DNA of 64,000 bases from Rhabdophis nuchalis (Eukaryota; Chordata; Lepidosauria; Squamata; Natricidae), in contig CM077644.1 of NCBI GenBank assembly GCA_039707465.1, positions 144,991,962-145,055,961 on the forward strand, in the 5' to 3' direction. This document shows positions 31,109-41,816 of this stretch, piece after piece. The notes under the pieces were generated by a model. That model searched no databases and had not been told where the DNA came from. It worked only from the letters and a program-made list of their open reading frames with translations. Position numbers and translations under genes: made by a program. Each line of letters opens with the position of its first letter. Within the stretch, counting starts at the first letter, position 1.

Positions 31109-31409
31109 GAGCTGCTGCAGTACTGAAGGCATCCGAGCGGGTCTCGCCTGTAGTCCGGCGGTGAGCTCCCGCCTTCGCCCGCCTCTTCACGCGTGGCCCG
31201 GCGGGAGCAATGGGCTCGGCAGCGCCCCCTGGTGCTCGTCGCCCGCCAGGTCAAAAATGCTCCCTTCAGTGCAGGCGCTTTGCGGGGAGGGAAAGAGGGT
31301 CCGCGTGCAACCCCCACCTCGGGGTAACCTCGGAGCTGGAGGGAGCCGGACGCCCATGAACTTTTTGAGAGCCTTATTTTCGAAGGAAGGTAGGAGGGCA
31401 GGAAGGAAG

Positions 31410-31424
31410 GAAGGAAGGAAGGAA

Positions 31425-31505
<81 letters not shown>
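31410..31505. repeat. GGAA/GAAA tetranucleotide microsatellite
   Basis: GGAA units run into an uninterrupted GAAA array, ending at 31505. It lies about 300 bp upstream of GRHPR exon 1 and, unlike the TTTC arrays further right, is not inside a recognisable MITE. Confidence 0.95.
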
Positions 31506-31507
<2 letters not shown>

Positions 31508-32999
31508 TTCAGATCAGATTGGGCGCAAAGGAGCCTTGATCTGTTGGTGTGTAGGATAGTTTAGCAGGTGGGACAATATCTATTATGCAGATGTGTGTAT
31601 AGAGATCGTGGGGGGGACCGGACGGGACTGTATGCCCAGGATCCTAACATTAGAATACGTCAAATTACCAGTAAGCAGCAAGAGGTCTGATCAATCTGAT
31701 GTTTGAGGCAAGAAAGGTGAGCAACTTGGAGCTGGCACAAATGAGAAAATACTACTTGGGTACTTGTACCAGTATTGGGGGGGGGGGGGCACAGAGCGAA
31801 GGGGATTAACTTATTCTTCCAAGCACTGAGGATAAGGATAAGAAGCAAAAAGTGGAAGTTCATTAAAGAGAGATCCTGGAACTAAGGAGAAATATTCTGA
31901 CAGTGAGAGAAATTAACTGATGGAACAGTTGGCCTCCTGGAGTTATGGGTACTCTTTTTTTCCCCAAAAAAGATTGGACATCCATTTGTCAGGGGCGGTA
32001 TAAGGACTCTTTGCTTTGCACAATTAGAAGATTTCCGAGGTTCTTTCCAGCCCTGTGAGTTCATGTTCTATGTTTACGGGAGATAAAAGGGAAACGGGGG
32101 AGTAAAATAATCTCAGGGACCTTTGTTTGAGCAGAGAACAATGTTGTGGGTGATCTGTCTTCTTTGGTGGTTGTTCTTGTTTTGGAGCAACCTGCTTGTG
32201 TGGATCAGCCCTAAATCAACCCATCAAGTACTAAAGGGGACATGCTAGGGACATGATCTTCAACTGGCCTTGGAGCTGCTTGAAGACTCATTCAGCTAAG
32301 AGTGGACAATCCAAACAATGACTGATCTTTATTAACAACAATTTTATTTTTCACAAAAATGAGATTCTAATTCTGATTAAAGAGAGGACTTCGTTAATGA
32401 GCTGAACATTATAGGTACTTTGTTTAAAAAAATACCATGGGGTTCAACATAACTAGCATGATTGAAGTTGGGATAAAAAGTCAGTAATAAATTTTGGAGT
32501 TCAGGAAGAACTTATTTTAATGAATTCAGAAGAAAAATGAGTAGCAAACTACAGCTCAAATTTCTAAAGTGTGAACAAGCCAAGAGTGATGAGCCTCTCT
32601 GGAGAACAAGATACTGAACATAAAAACAGATAAAACAAATAAATCTAGAAATAAATCAAATCAAGTTGTTCATTTATGAATGAACGTGTTGCTCATTAGC
32701 AAGCTGAGAAGCAAAAAGGAAGTACATGGAGGACAAGGAGTACATGGAGGATAATTAAGGAGTAGTTCAAAATTTGGACATAGAGTTGGAAAGGCTAAAA
32801 TCCAACCGAATGCTGTATACTTACATACCTGTTCTAGAGGACTTAGGGCAAAGATAACGTTTTAAATAAGAAGGCAATGCCAAATTATTATTAGCAAGGG
32901 GAAATCACAATTGAAAAGTACCCCAACAGACTGACCACCTTTTGTTGTTCCTACCACACACTTAACACACACACATATATATCTCTTGATTTAGGTATT
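31506..32999. other. Intergenic, no recognised feature
   Basis: Unique-looking DNA upstream of GRHPR with a G-run at about 31779-31790. Short frames here show no domain. Confidence 0.5.
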
Positions 33000-33007
33000 G
33001 TGGGAAG

Positions 33008-33462
<455 letters not shown>

Positions 33463-34513
33463 GTGGGAAGACACTAAAATATATGTCCTTGCGTTTTAAT
33501 AGTTGGATTGTGAATAGGCATAATAAAAATGACCTTCTAACTAAATTAGGTCCCTTATAAGCAGAGAGAGGGACAGGAACATGTAGGGTTTGGGAAGATC
33601 TATTGTGGTCTTCTTGTCTTCAAAAAAACCCCGCAGCCAATCTGACTAAGCACATGTGCCATATCTGTATTGTGGGTCCATGAACTTTAGGCCTCCCATA
33701 TATTTCTACAGATCAAATTAGAGTAATGAAAATCATATCGTGAAAAGTGGGAGTGAAGGAAGAAAGAAAAAAAAGGGGCCGTTTAGATGAGAATATTATT
33801 CCCCCAAAATGGAACATTGGACTGCAAGGTCATTCAGCTAGTTTGGAATGATAAAGGGAATTACTTTATTTAAGAGAGAGACAGAGAACATTTTTATCAG
33901 TCTCTGTCAAGCCATCATTGGAACAACTGATTTAAGCAAGTTTAAGCAAGAAGAAAGAATTAGATAAGGGCCCTGCCAGAATAATGCAGAGGGCAAAAAG
34001 GGCATAGGCAGCCTTCTTTGTAAAGCAGCTAAAAAGATCTGCTTTCTTTGTTTTACAAAAGGAATAAGAAGAAAAAAAGGGACACCTAATGACATTGTCA
34101 AATATAATAAAGGTAAAGATAAAGTGCAATATAGAGACTTTTTCAGAAGGAACATTGTGAGCTAAGTATAAGTTGTTTTCCATCCCCAGTTAAAAATAAA
34201 AAAGCACAATGCAAAAAAAAAAGAGACTTGTTTGCTTATCTCAAGGTACAATCCCAGGCTTTTGGGGAAATTTTTGAAGGTTGTAGGCATTGCAAATTTT
34301 CCTTCCCCTCTTTCCATCCTATATGCAGAGAGAAAGGTCGAAGGACAGAAAGGATAAAGGACAGGCAAGTGTCTTCCTTCACCAATGACAAAGGTTGGGA
34401 AAATGGCTGATCAAATGAGATTTCTTGGATGTATCTTCTTTACTCTGCAGCTCACCTTATGTCCTCCTAAGCAGCACCAGCCTGGGCAGGATGTGGCAAT
34501 TCCACTTCTGTGT
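33463..34513. other. Intergenic, no recognised feature
   Basis: No gene or clear repeat seen. The frames at 33907-34183 and 34162-34368 lack recognisable domains. Confidence 0.5.
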
Positions 34514-34566
34514 TTTGTTTTGTTTTGTTTTGTTTTGTTTTGTTTTGTTTTGTTTTGTTTTGTTTT
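34514..34566. repeat. TTTTG pentanucleotide microsatellite
   Basis: About ten tandem units in a row. Confidence 0.95.
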
Positions 34567-35004
34567 CTCTTGAAGCCAAATACAGTCACTCTAGCTGGCT
34601 ACAAATTTAGAGTCCTTTCGTGGTGGAAAGACAGCTTAAACTTGGGTAAATAACTGTAGGACTGTATAAGACATAATGGCATGAATATAGTTCGCTACTG
34701 GAACAGAATGTACAAATTAGGGGGAAAAACAGTCTCAAAGGAGAACTGAACATGGCAGACATCTATAGGCTGTTTCTTCCTCTGCTTCGTTACACCAACA
34801 GGAGAGGCAACAAGCAAGAGTTTATATTGTGCATCTCAATGTCTGAGCTCATAAGATAGGGAAAAGTGATGATGTAAGCGTCTCATGATGTGATAAGACT
34901 GCCAACTGATATGCTACAGGTAGTCCTTGAATGAAGCACAGGGACTGATTAAAAGGGAAATGACAAGATTAGCTTTGACAGTTCTAGGAATCCACATAGA
35001 ACAA

Positions 35005-35662
35005 AACCAGATCCATATATCGGCACTCCTGGGCACCCCTGTTTTTAACTATTACCATCTGGCAGACGGTATAGGCCAATAAAAACAAGGACAAATAGGC
35101 TGAAAAACAACTTCTATCCCAGAACAGTAACTATATTGAAGTCTACTGTATAGTGCTGTGATAGCGAACCTATGGCACATATGCCCAAAGTGGCACACAG
35201 AGCCATGTTGCCTGGCACGCGCGGCATCACCTGTTTCTCTTCCGGGTTTCTGGTGCACATGCACCCACGACAATTAGTGGGCCTTCGTGTGTGTGGCAGT
35301 GCTGGAAACTGAAAAAGCTGGTCTTCCGTTTTCTGGTATGAGCATGCACGCCGGCCAGCTGATTGTCACATGCGCATGTGCGCCAGTAACTGGACTAACT
35401 TGCCGGCACGCATGTGGGAACTGGAAGTTCATTTTCTGCATGCGCATGGCCCCTGGGCAGCTCCTCTTCTAGTTTGCAGCACTCAGTTCCGAAAAGGTTC
35501 ACCATGTATAGCACAATATTAATGTAATACCGGGATTTCAATTCAATTGTATAGAATGTGAAGGATGTGTGTTTTCGTTTTATTTTTTATGTATAATGTA
35601 CACTGAAGATGGCATTTAATTTCGTTGTACGAGGTGCAGTGGCAATAAAGTAAAGTAAACTA
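35005..35662 (+). mobile_element. CR1-L3/Rex1-like LINE 3' end, split by a hAT MITE
   Basis: Before the MITE, 35049-35150 reads LPSGRRYRPIKTRTNRLKNN, then FYPRTVTILKSTV, the C-terminal signature of CR1-group LINEs. After it, 35507-35662 has a LINE 3' UTR ending TTTCGTTGTACGAGGTGCAG and GCAATAAAGTAAAG. The hAT copy at 35157-35506 inserted between the two parts. The left limit is approximate. Confidence 0.65.
35157..35506 (+). mobile_element. hAT MITE (TGATGGCGAACCT family)
   Basis: Starts TGTGATAGCGAACCTATGGC and ends AAAAGGTTCACCATG, imperfect inverted repeats. Flanked by tatagtgc (35149-35156) and tatagcac (35507-35514), an 8-bp duplication with two changes. The interior is rich in GCATGC/GCACGC motifs, as in copies at 5.7 and 45.2 kb. 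Confidence 0.8.
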
Positions 35663-36685
35663 CTTCAATTTGTTCAAAGGGTTGCCTGTGTTACAACTTG
35701 ACAGATACCTTTTTATGCTTTGAAACATTAATTTATCAGAAAACTTTTGATTTATCGTTTCCTATATTTCTGTCTGTTCTTTTCTTTCTGGATCCTAAGC
35801 TTTATATATCACTCTAAGAAATTTTTATAGAATTACAGCTGTTTATTGATTTTCCCGCCACCAACAAAGGAAGAAGTGATCTTGAGAAGTGACCTTGTGA
35901 TCTTTGCCATTCCTAGAACTGTCAGAACTAAATCTTGGCATTTCCCATTTAACCCGAGAGTGTGCTTCATTCTTCTTTTTCAGCTGATTACAGTAAGAGC
36001 ACAAGATTCTGTTTAATTTTCTTTATACAGACTAGATTATTTAATATTCCCAAATGGCTTTCGTCCTCCTTATCTCAAGGCCACATTTCTCTATTTTAAC
36101 CCTGCATTCTTTTATTCCCCCATCTTCCACTTCATTTATGCTTTCTACTATCTAGGCGTTCCCTTTTCTATCATATTAAATACAAGCCATAAAAACACTT
36201 CACACTTTGCCTTTTTTCCCCAGTCCTTGATCTGTTTGTGCTCTGATTTCTTTCTTTCAATTCCACCACTTCATTTCTTTTCAAGAAGAAAATATCACCT
36301 GTTAATTCTTGCACTGATGCCACCTAATTTACTTACATATCTATTTTAGTTTTAAACAGTTTCAAAGACTTGAAAAAATGCTGTTTTTTCCACATTTAAT
36401 TCTCTATTCTTTTCATATTTTCTTTACTCTTTCTTCTTACCTACAGTTTAGATTGAAACCCACAGAAAAAGGAACTCACTTTTATTCAGTTACTGTACCG
36501 TTGCTTTTCTGTTTCCTGAAAGTGCTTTAGCCAGTCAATATTTGTGTGTGTGCACATGTCCGTGTGTGTCTTTCCAGCTTTAATTGCTGGACCAGAGCGC
36601 AAAGCCAATACAAAGAAATTAACCTGGTGAAGCTTTTCTCATCATTTTACCACAATGGCAAGGTGTGGGGGAGGACCCTTTACAG
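35663..36685. other. Intergenic, T-rich, no recognised feature
   Basis: Pyrimidine-rich and A+T-rich, with no identifiable gene or repeat. Confidence 0.45.
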
Positions 36686-36789
36686 CAGTGTATCTCAATC
36701 TTGGCAACTTGAAGATATCTGGACTTCAACTCCCAAAATTCTGGGAGTTGAAGTCCAGACATCTTCAAGTGGCCAAGGTTGAGAAACTG
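36686..36789. mobile_element. Palindromic hAT MITE with perfect 8-bp target duplication
   Basis: A 104-bp near-perfect palindrome: the left arm begins CAGTGTATCTCAATCTTGGC, the right arm ends GCCAAGGTTGAGAAACTG, meeting at AACTCCCAAAATTCTGGGAG. Perfect duplication ctttacag at 36678-36685 and 36790-36797. Confidence 0.9.
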
Positions 36790-37149
36790 CTTTACAGAGA
36801 TAATTTCAGCCATCTATTCAAGGCAAGGTAAAAGAACCAAAGCAGGGAGAAAAAAGAGTAATCTCTCCAGTGTTTCTTCTTGGGCCACCTCATATAAATT
36901 CATGTTAAGATTCATATGCTTTCCAAATGACTAACTGCTGGTATGGAAATCACTTATTGAATTCTGTTCCAAAGAAATTTCCTGGGTCTGTGTATTTCTG
37001 GTTTATAGAGTGAATAGATATGCAGACAGTGGCTCGTCAGTTTATTCCTGGAAACTGCACAGTGGCGTGAGGATCTTTTCCCACTGAAGTGCTACCTTCC
37101 CATCTCTGAATCGACAAGAAAATATCCCCCCCTCTGTTATCTCATTCAT

Positions 37150-37448
37150 TTTAGAGTTGGAAGGGACCTTGGAGGTCTTCTAGTCCTGCCTAGGCAGGAA
37201 ACCCTATACAGTTTCAGACAAATGGCTATTCAACATCTTCTTGAAGACTTGCAGTGTTGGGGCATTCACAACTTCTGGAGACAAGCTGGTCAACTGATTA
37301 ATTGTCCTAACTGTCAGGAAATGTCTCCTCAGTTCTAAGTTGCTTCTCTCCTTGATTAGTTTCCACCCATTGCTTCTTGTTCTGCCCTCAGGTGCCTTGG
37401 AGAATAGTTTGACTCCCTCTTCTTTGTGGCAACCCCTGAGATATTGGA
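37150..37448 (-). mobile_element. CR1 LINE, 3' end fragment
   Basis: The plus strand shows GTTGGAAGGGACCTTGGAGG, CAGACAAATGGCTATTCAAC, CACAACTTCTGGAGACAAGC and ATTAGTTTCCACCCATTGCT in the same order as the 3' ends of CR1 copies at 21.7 and 58.2 kb. 5'-truncated at the CTGAGATATTGG segment. Confidence 0.9.
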
Positions 37449-37858
37449 TCTCTGTTCAAACATTATAACAACACTGGTGCAGTGCAGTGCAGGAGACTGA
37501 AATGGAGTCTCAATTCATGGAACGATGAAATGAAAGACAATTTCTTAGAGGCAAAAATGAAAGTCGGTGCAGTTGGAGAAGACCTTCAGAAGTCGATGGT
37601 TCAATCAGAATATTTACTGCAGTATATATATTCAGTTATTTCTAACTGTTGCCTTCCTTATATTTTCAGAAATAAATTTATAGTATCACACTGAGCAGCA
37701 TGGAGGGTATCTCCAGGGTGTGATAGAAAATAAAATGGTGGTTGTCATGATGCAATCAAAGCTCCACCCAATTTTTTTCTGTCTGTTCCTGAAAAAAACC
37801 CACCACCATGGCTGCCATCTTGGTTTTTTTCCCCCCACCTAACGGGATATCTTTGAAT

Positions 37859-38034
37859 CAGTGGTGGGTTTCAAATTTTTTAGAACCTACTCTGTAGGTG
37901 TGGCCTATTTTGTGGGCGTGGCTTGGCAGTCATGTGAAAGGGTGGGAGTGGCCACCTTTTAAAATGTGGTGAAACTCATTTAACAACGCTCTTGCTTAGC
38001 AACCAAAATTTTGGACTCAATTGTGATGATAAAT

Positions 38035-38118
<84 letters not shown>

Positions 38119-38261
38119 TTCTTTTCCTTCCCGTTGGGTCACTGGCAGCGGCGGGCCAGATTTACTTCCAGGTACGCCGGTGGAACCCCCTCTCACCGGT
38201 TCTCTAAATTTCACCAACCGGCTCTCGCAAGTAGGTGCGAGCCCGCAGAAACCCACCACTG
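37859..38261 (+). mobile_element. hAT MITE (CAGTGGTGGGTTTC family) with TTTC array
   Basis: Same termini and interior as 33008-33462. Perfect 8-bp duplication ctttgaat at 37851-37858 and 38262-38269. The TTTC array (38034-38118) is shorter than in the sister copies. Confidence 0.92.
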
Positions 38262-38269
38262 CTTTGAAT

Positions 38270-39663
38270 CATATATTTGGGAAATCGAAATTAGGATTTG
38301 GTTATTTGCAAGAACAATAAAGGCAGAATACAAATAAATAAATATAAATTTAGCTTGTTTATACAATCCCTGTAGTCAAGTGCTACAATATATTTAAACA
38401 AGCGATAATTCAATATCTATCCCTGAAGCAAAGAAATGTAATCAGTTTCAGTTTTTTTTAACCTTAGGTACCAATTATAGTTAATATGAGCCTCATATAA
38501 AGGGGTAGTTAACATGCTGAAAAGAAATATGAGGAGAAACAACAATACATAAAATACATCTATTAGCAGTCCACCAGGAGAAAATTGTTTTGCCATAGTT
38601 TCAAAACTTGCACTCTTCTCCCCCGAGGTATTAAGGTTTTAAGCAACACTCAACTTTTCATTCAGGAAAACAAAAACAAAAATAGCATTGTCTTTTTGAA
38701 AGTTCCTCTGTAAGAAAACATTAGCTGAAGCCGCTTTCTATACACAAGGAATGTAAATCTATGATATCTACATGTTTTAACCACTAGGTGTCTCTGTGAC
38801 ATCCACCCCATTCCTGTGACCATTTAGCACCTGCATTATACCAACTGCCTTTGCTGTTTCATGAATTAGACCCTGTAGGTTAAAATTCAATTATTAGGTC
38901 AATCGACTGTAAGAGCAAAGTGACAGCCAAACAGAACTTTTTATGTTTACGTTGTATAGCAGACTAAAACAATCTCAACATTAGAAGCAATTTTTGAGAT
39001 GTATTCAAATATATTATGTGCATTTTACTTTTGAGTAGTACCAAAACATGGCACAGTGAAGAGAACAATATGAAAAAGAAGGGATGGTATAAATCTTTGG
39101 CCAGAAACAACAACAGAGCCTTGAGCAATCTGTTTTTGTCAAGGTTGCCCTTTGGACATTTGGCCAGGCTAGGTGGGTGCTTCAAACCAACAATATGAAA
39201 TGAATTAACAGCACTCTGTCTTGGAAAAAAACAGATCCCTAACAACAGCAAGGAACTGTTTCCTTCAACATCTTTCTCTGGTCTTTGTGGAGCATCTTTC
39301 CAATTCTCTAGGAAACCCAGCAGAGCAATTTCTTTTGCTAGGCTTTTGCATCCTCACCTGTGTTAGCCCATAAATGTCTTTCCTTGAATTAAAAAGGCCT
39401 TTCAGGGGCGAGAAACTGGACGAGGTGACCATCTTCACCAGCCCTTCAAAATGCAGAGGACAAGAGCCCCAAAAGGAACTACACAGTCAACCTAGAGAGT
39501 CCTAATAATCCTTTTCTAGTGAATACATCATTGCCCCAAATGCTCATCTCTCTGTGACAGATTCACCTCAGAAATCTCAGTGAAGCAACTTGCATGTTCC
39601 AGTGTCACACATAGCTTGTCTGATGAAAGCTTTTCGTTCCCCCACCAGTCTTTCATTTTTTAG
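38270..39663. other. Intergenic, mostly unassigned
   Basis: No gene recognised. A segment at 38685-38753 is nearly repeated at 42503-42571 (see findings). The remaining frames are short and lack domains. Confidence 0.5.
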
Positions 39664-40175
39664 TTGCAGGAACTGGGTATGTCTAGTTTAATGAAAAGAA
39701 GGGCCAGGGGTGACATGATAGCAGTGTTCCAATATCTCAGGAGGTGCCACAAAGAAGAGAGAGTCAAACTATTCTCCAAAGCGCCTGAAGGCTGTACAAG
39801 AAGCAATGGGTGGAAACTAATCAAGGAGAGAAGCAACCTAGAACTGAGGAGAAATTTCCTGAAAGTCAGAACAATTAATCAGTGGAGCAACTTGCCTCCA
39901 GAAGTTGTGAATGCCCCAACACTGCAAGTCTTTAAGATGTTGGATAACCATTTGTCTGAAATGTTATAGGGCTTCCTGACTGAGCACAGGGTTGGATTAG
40001 ATACAGGGGTCTCCAACCTTTGCAACTTTAAGTCTGAAGGACTTCAGCTCCCAGAATTCTGGCTGGAGAAGTCTGGGAGCTGAAGTCCTTCAGACTTAAA
40101 GTTGCAAAGGTTGGAGACCCCTGGATTAGAAGACATCCAAGGTCTCTTCCAACTATTCTATTCTATTCTATTCTA
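39664..40175 (+). mobile_element. CR1 LINE, 3' end, interrupted by a palindromic MITE
   Basis: The frame at 39664-39969 reads [58 protein letters not shown] and NAPTLQVFKMLDNHLSEML, the CR1 C-terminus. The 3' UTR (GGGTTGGATTAGA ... ATCCAAGGTCTCTTCCAACT) is split by the palindrome at 40004-40123 and ends in an ATTCT repeat (40158-40174). Confidence 0.88.
40004..40123. mobile_element. Palindromic hAT MITE inside a CR1 3' UTR
   Basis: Left end CAGGGGTCTCCAACCTTTGC, right end GCAAAGGTTGGAGACCCCTG, arms about 50 bp. Flanks gattagat/gattagaa give an imperfect target duplication. The host CR1 3' UTR continues on both sides. Confidence 0.85.
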
Positions 40176-40181
40176 TATGAG

Positions 40182-40370
40182 TAGAAACTGTTTTAGGGGT
40201 TTTTAGGGGTTTGTTTTAGCTTTGGGATTTTAGCACAGGGTTTCGTTTAATTCTTTTTAATATTGTATTGTCTGTAATTTTATATGCATTTTTAATTCCC
40301 CTGTGCCCCGCCTCGAGTCCCTTCGGGGAGAGAGAGCGGGTTATAAATTAAATTATTTATTTATTATTTA
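40182..40370 (+). mobile_element. L2-clade LINE, 3' UTR fragment
   Basis: TTTTAGCACAGGGTTTCGTT, ATTCCCCTGTGCCCCGCCTC and GCGGGTTATAAATTAAATTA match the L2 3' UTR and tail seen at 1983-2168. No coding sequence remains. Confidence 0.75.
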
Positions 40371-40514
40371 TATGTCTTTTTGTAATTTTTTGAAAACCCC
40401 CAAAGATAGTTTTCGCTTAGCTTTATGCTCTGACCAATGTCTTTGTATTGAAGAACGTAGTAGCATATAGTATAAAAGCAGGTTAGGGAAAACATGTTTC
40501 CTTAGTTCAAGTAT

Positions 40515-40592
40515 TGTAGAGTGATAGCAATAGCACTTAGCAATAGCACTTAGATTTATATACTGCTTCACAATGCTTTACAGTGGTTTATT
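40515..40592 (-). mobile_element. tRNA-SINE 3' remnant
   Basis: AGCAATAGCACTTAGATTTA followed by TACTGCTTCACAATGCTTTA matches the reverse complement of the 3' part of the SINE at 25547-25835. Confidence 0.5.
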
Positions 40593-40701
40593 TTAAATTT
40601 CAGAGTTAGGCACTGAAAACCAATTTCTTCATATTAGTAGCATTTAACTTATTTTTACCACGAGACATGCTGTGTTTTGCCAAGCATCTTTACATACTAA
40701 A

Positions 40702-40850
40702 GGTAGACTTACTTAATGACCATTTAATCAGCAATCTTTTGAAGTTACATAGTGCTGAATGAATGGTCGTTACAACCAGTCCTCAAAGTTATGGCCATTG
40801 TGGAGCCGTTGCAGTCATGTGATCAAAATTCAATTGGCAGCCCATCTGCA
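40702..40850. repeat. GTAGTCC-type element, degraded fragment
   Basis: GGTAGACTTACTTAATGACC, then CAGTCCTCAAAGTTATGGCC and GTTGCAGTCATGTGATCAAA resemble rearranged parts of the inverted-repeat element at 48157-48593. Confidence 0.4.
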
Positions 40851-41088
40851 TCCATCACCAGTGCAACCCACTCACCTGTGTTCCATCCATCTCTGTCCTT
40901 TTGGTTGCCCTGCACTCCACGGCTAATGCCTTCCCTTGCTGTCTTCTTCTTACTGCTGCTGCTGAGTTGTGCCCAGTTGCTGGTCCTTCATGGAGGCCTT
41001 GTACAGTGTTGTGGAGGCCATGCAGGACTCCATGGAAGCCTCATGAGGCTTCATGAAAGGTCAGCAATTGCCTTGCCTGGGTGGGATT

Positions 41089-41816
41089 TAGCGGTGGGAT
41101 TCAGGCGGTTCTGACTGGTTTGGGCGAATCAGATGCTAATTTTGATTCTGGTTCACCAAACGTAATTGGAAGGAGTGGCTTACCCTGCCTACCCCATTCC
41201 ACCCTTCCCAGGAGTCTCTACACAGCCCATTCATCATGCCAGATAAATGCAGGGCCTGCATGGAGGCTCTGGAGGGGCAAAAAATGGGCCACACAGAAGA
41301 TCTGGATGTCCGGAAACACGCCTGTTTCCAGTCTCTGGAGGGCCTCAGGAGCCAAGGGGAAGCCGTTTTCACCCTCCCAGAGGCTCAAAGAAAGCCTCTG
41401 GAGCCTGGGGAAGTTGATAAACAGGCCCCATGGAAGTTCCAGAAGTCCAGAAACAGGCCTGTTTCCAGCTTCCGAAGGGTCTCCAGAGCCCAGGGGAGGC
41501 CATTTTTACCCTCCTGGAGGCTCAAGGAAAGCCTCTGGAGCCTGGGGAGAGGAAAGACAGCCCCCACCGTGGTGCAGGAGGCCGTGTAGGCCAGGGGACT
41601 CCAACCTTAGCAACTTTAAGCCTTGTGGACTTCAACTCCCAGAATATCCCAGCCAGCTTTGCTGGCTGGGGAATTCTGGGAGTTGAAGTCCCCCAGGCTT
41701 AAAGTTACCAAGGTTGGAGACCCCTGGTGTAGGCCACTTACCTCTAGTTGCCAGTTCTGCGACCCAGGCTAGCATACCATTACCAGTTCAGCCGAACCGC
41801 TAGGAATCCACCTCTG
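41089..41816 (+). mobile_element. hAT-like MITE (CAGnGGTGG family) with internal tandem repeat
   Basis: Left end TAGCGGTGGGATTCAGGCGG and right end AACCGCTAGGAATCCACCTC form imperfect inverted repeats. Inside, two tandem units offset by 137 bp (CCTCTGGAGCCTGGGGA recurs at 41394 and 41531) encode long spurious frames. The palindrome at 41592-41726 is inserted in it. No matching target duplication was found, so the ends are tentative. Confidence 0.6.
41592..41726. mobile_element. Palindromic hAT MITE nested in another MITE
   Basis: Left end CAGGGGACTCCAACCTTAGC, right end CCAAGGTTGGAGACCCCTG. Perfect 8-bp duplication gtgtaggc at 41584-41591 and 41727-41734. Confidence 0.9.

Larger units (their letters stand above)
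30480..31350 (-). promoter_or_regulatory. GRHPR: GRHPR CpG-rich promoter region
   Basis: A G+C- and CpG-rich block covers exon 1 (31044-31132) and flanks it on both sides, the expected CpG-island promoter of a housekeeping metabolic gene. No TATA box is evident. A GT microsatellite (30879-30903) lies inside intron 1. Confidence 0.6.

Noticed and set aside
41081..41702. 201-residue and overlapping frames
   Set aside because: They cover a MITE with an internal tandem repeat and cross the border of a second inserted MITE.
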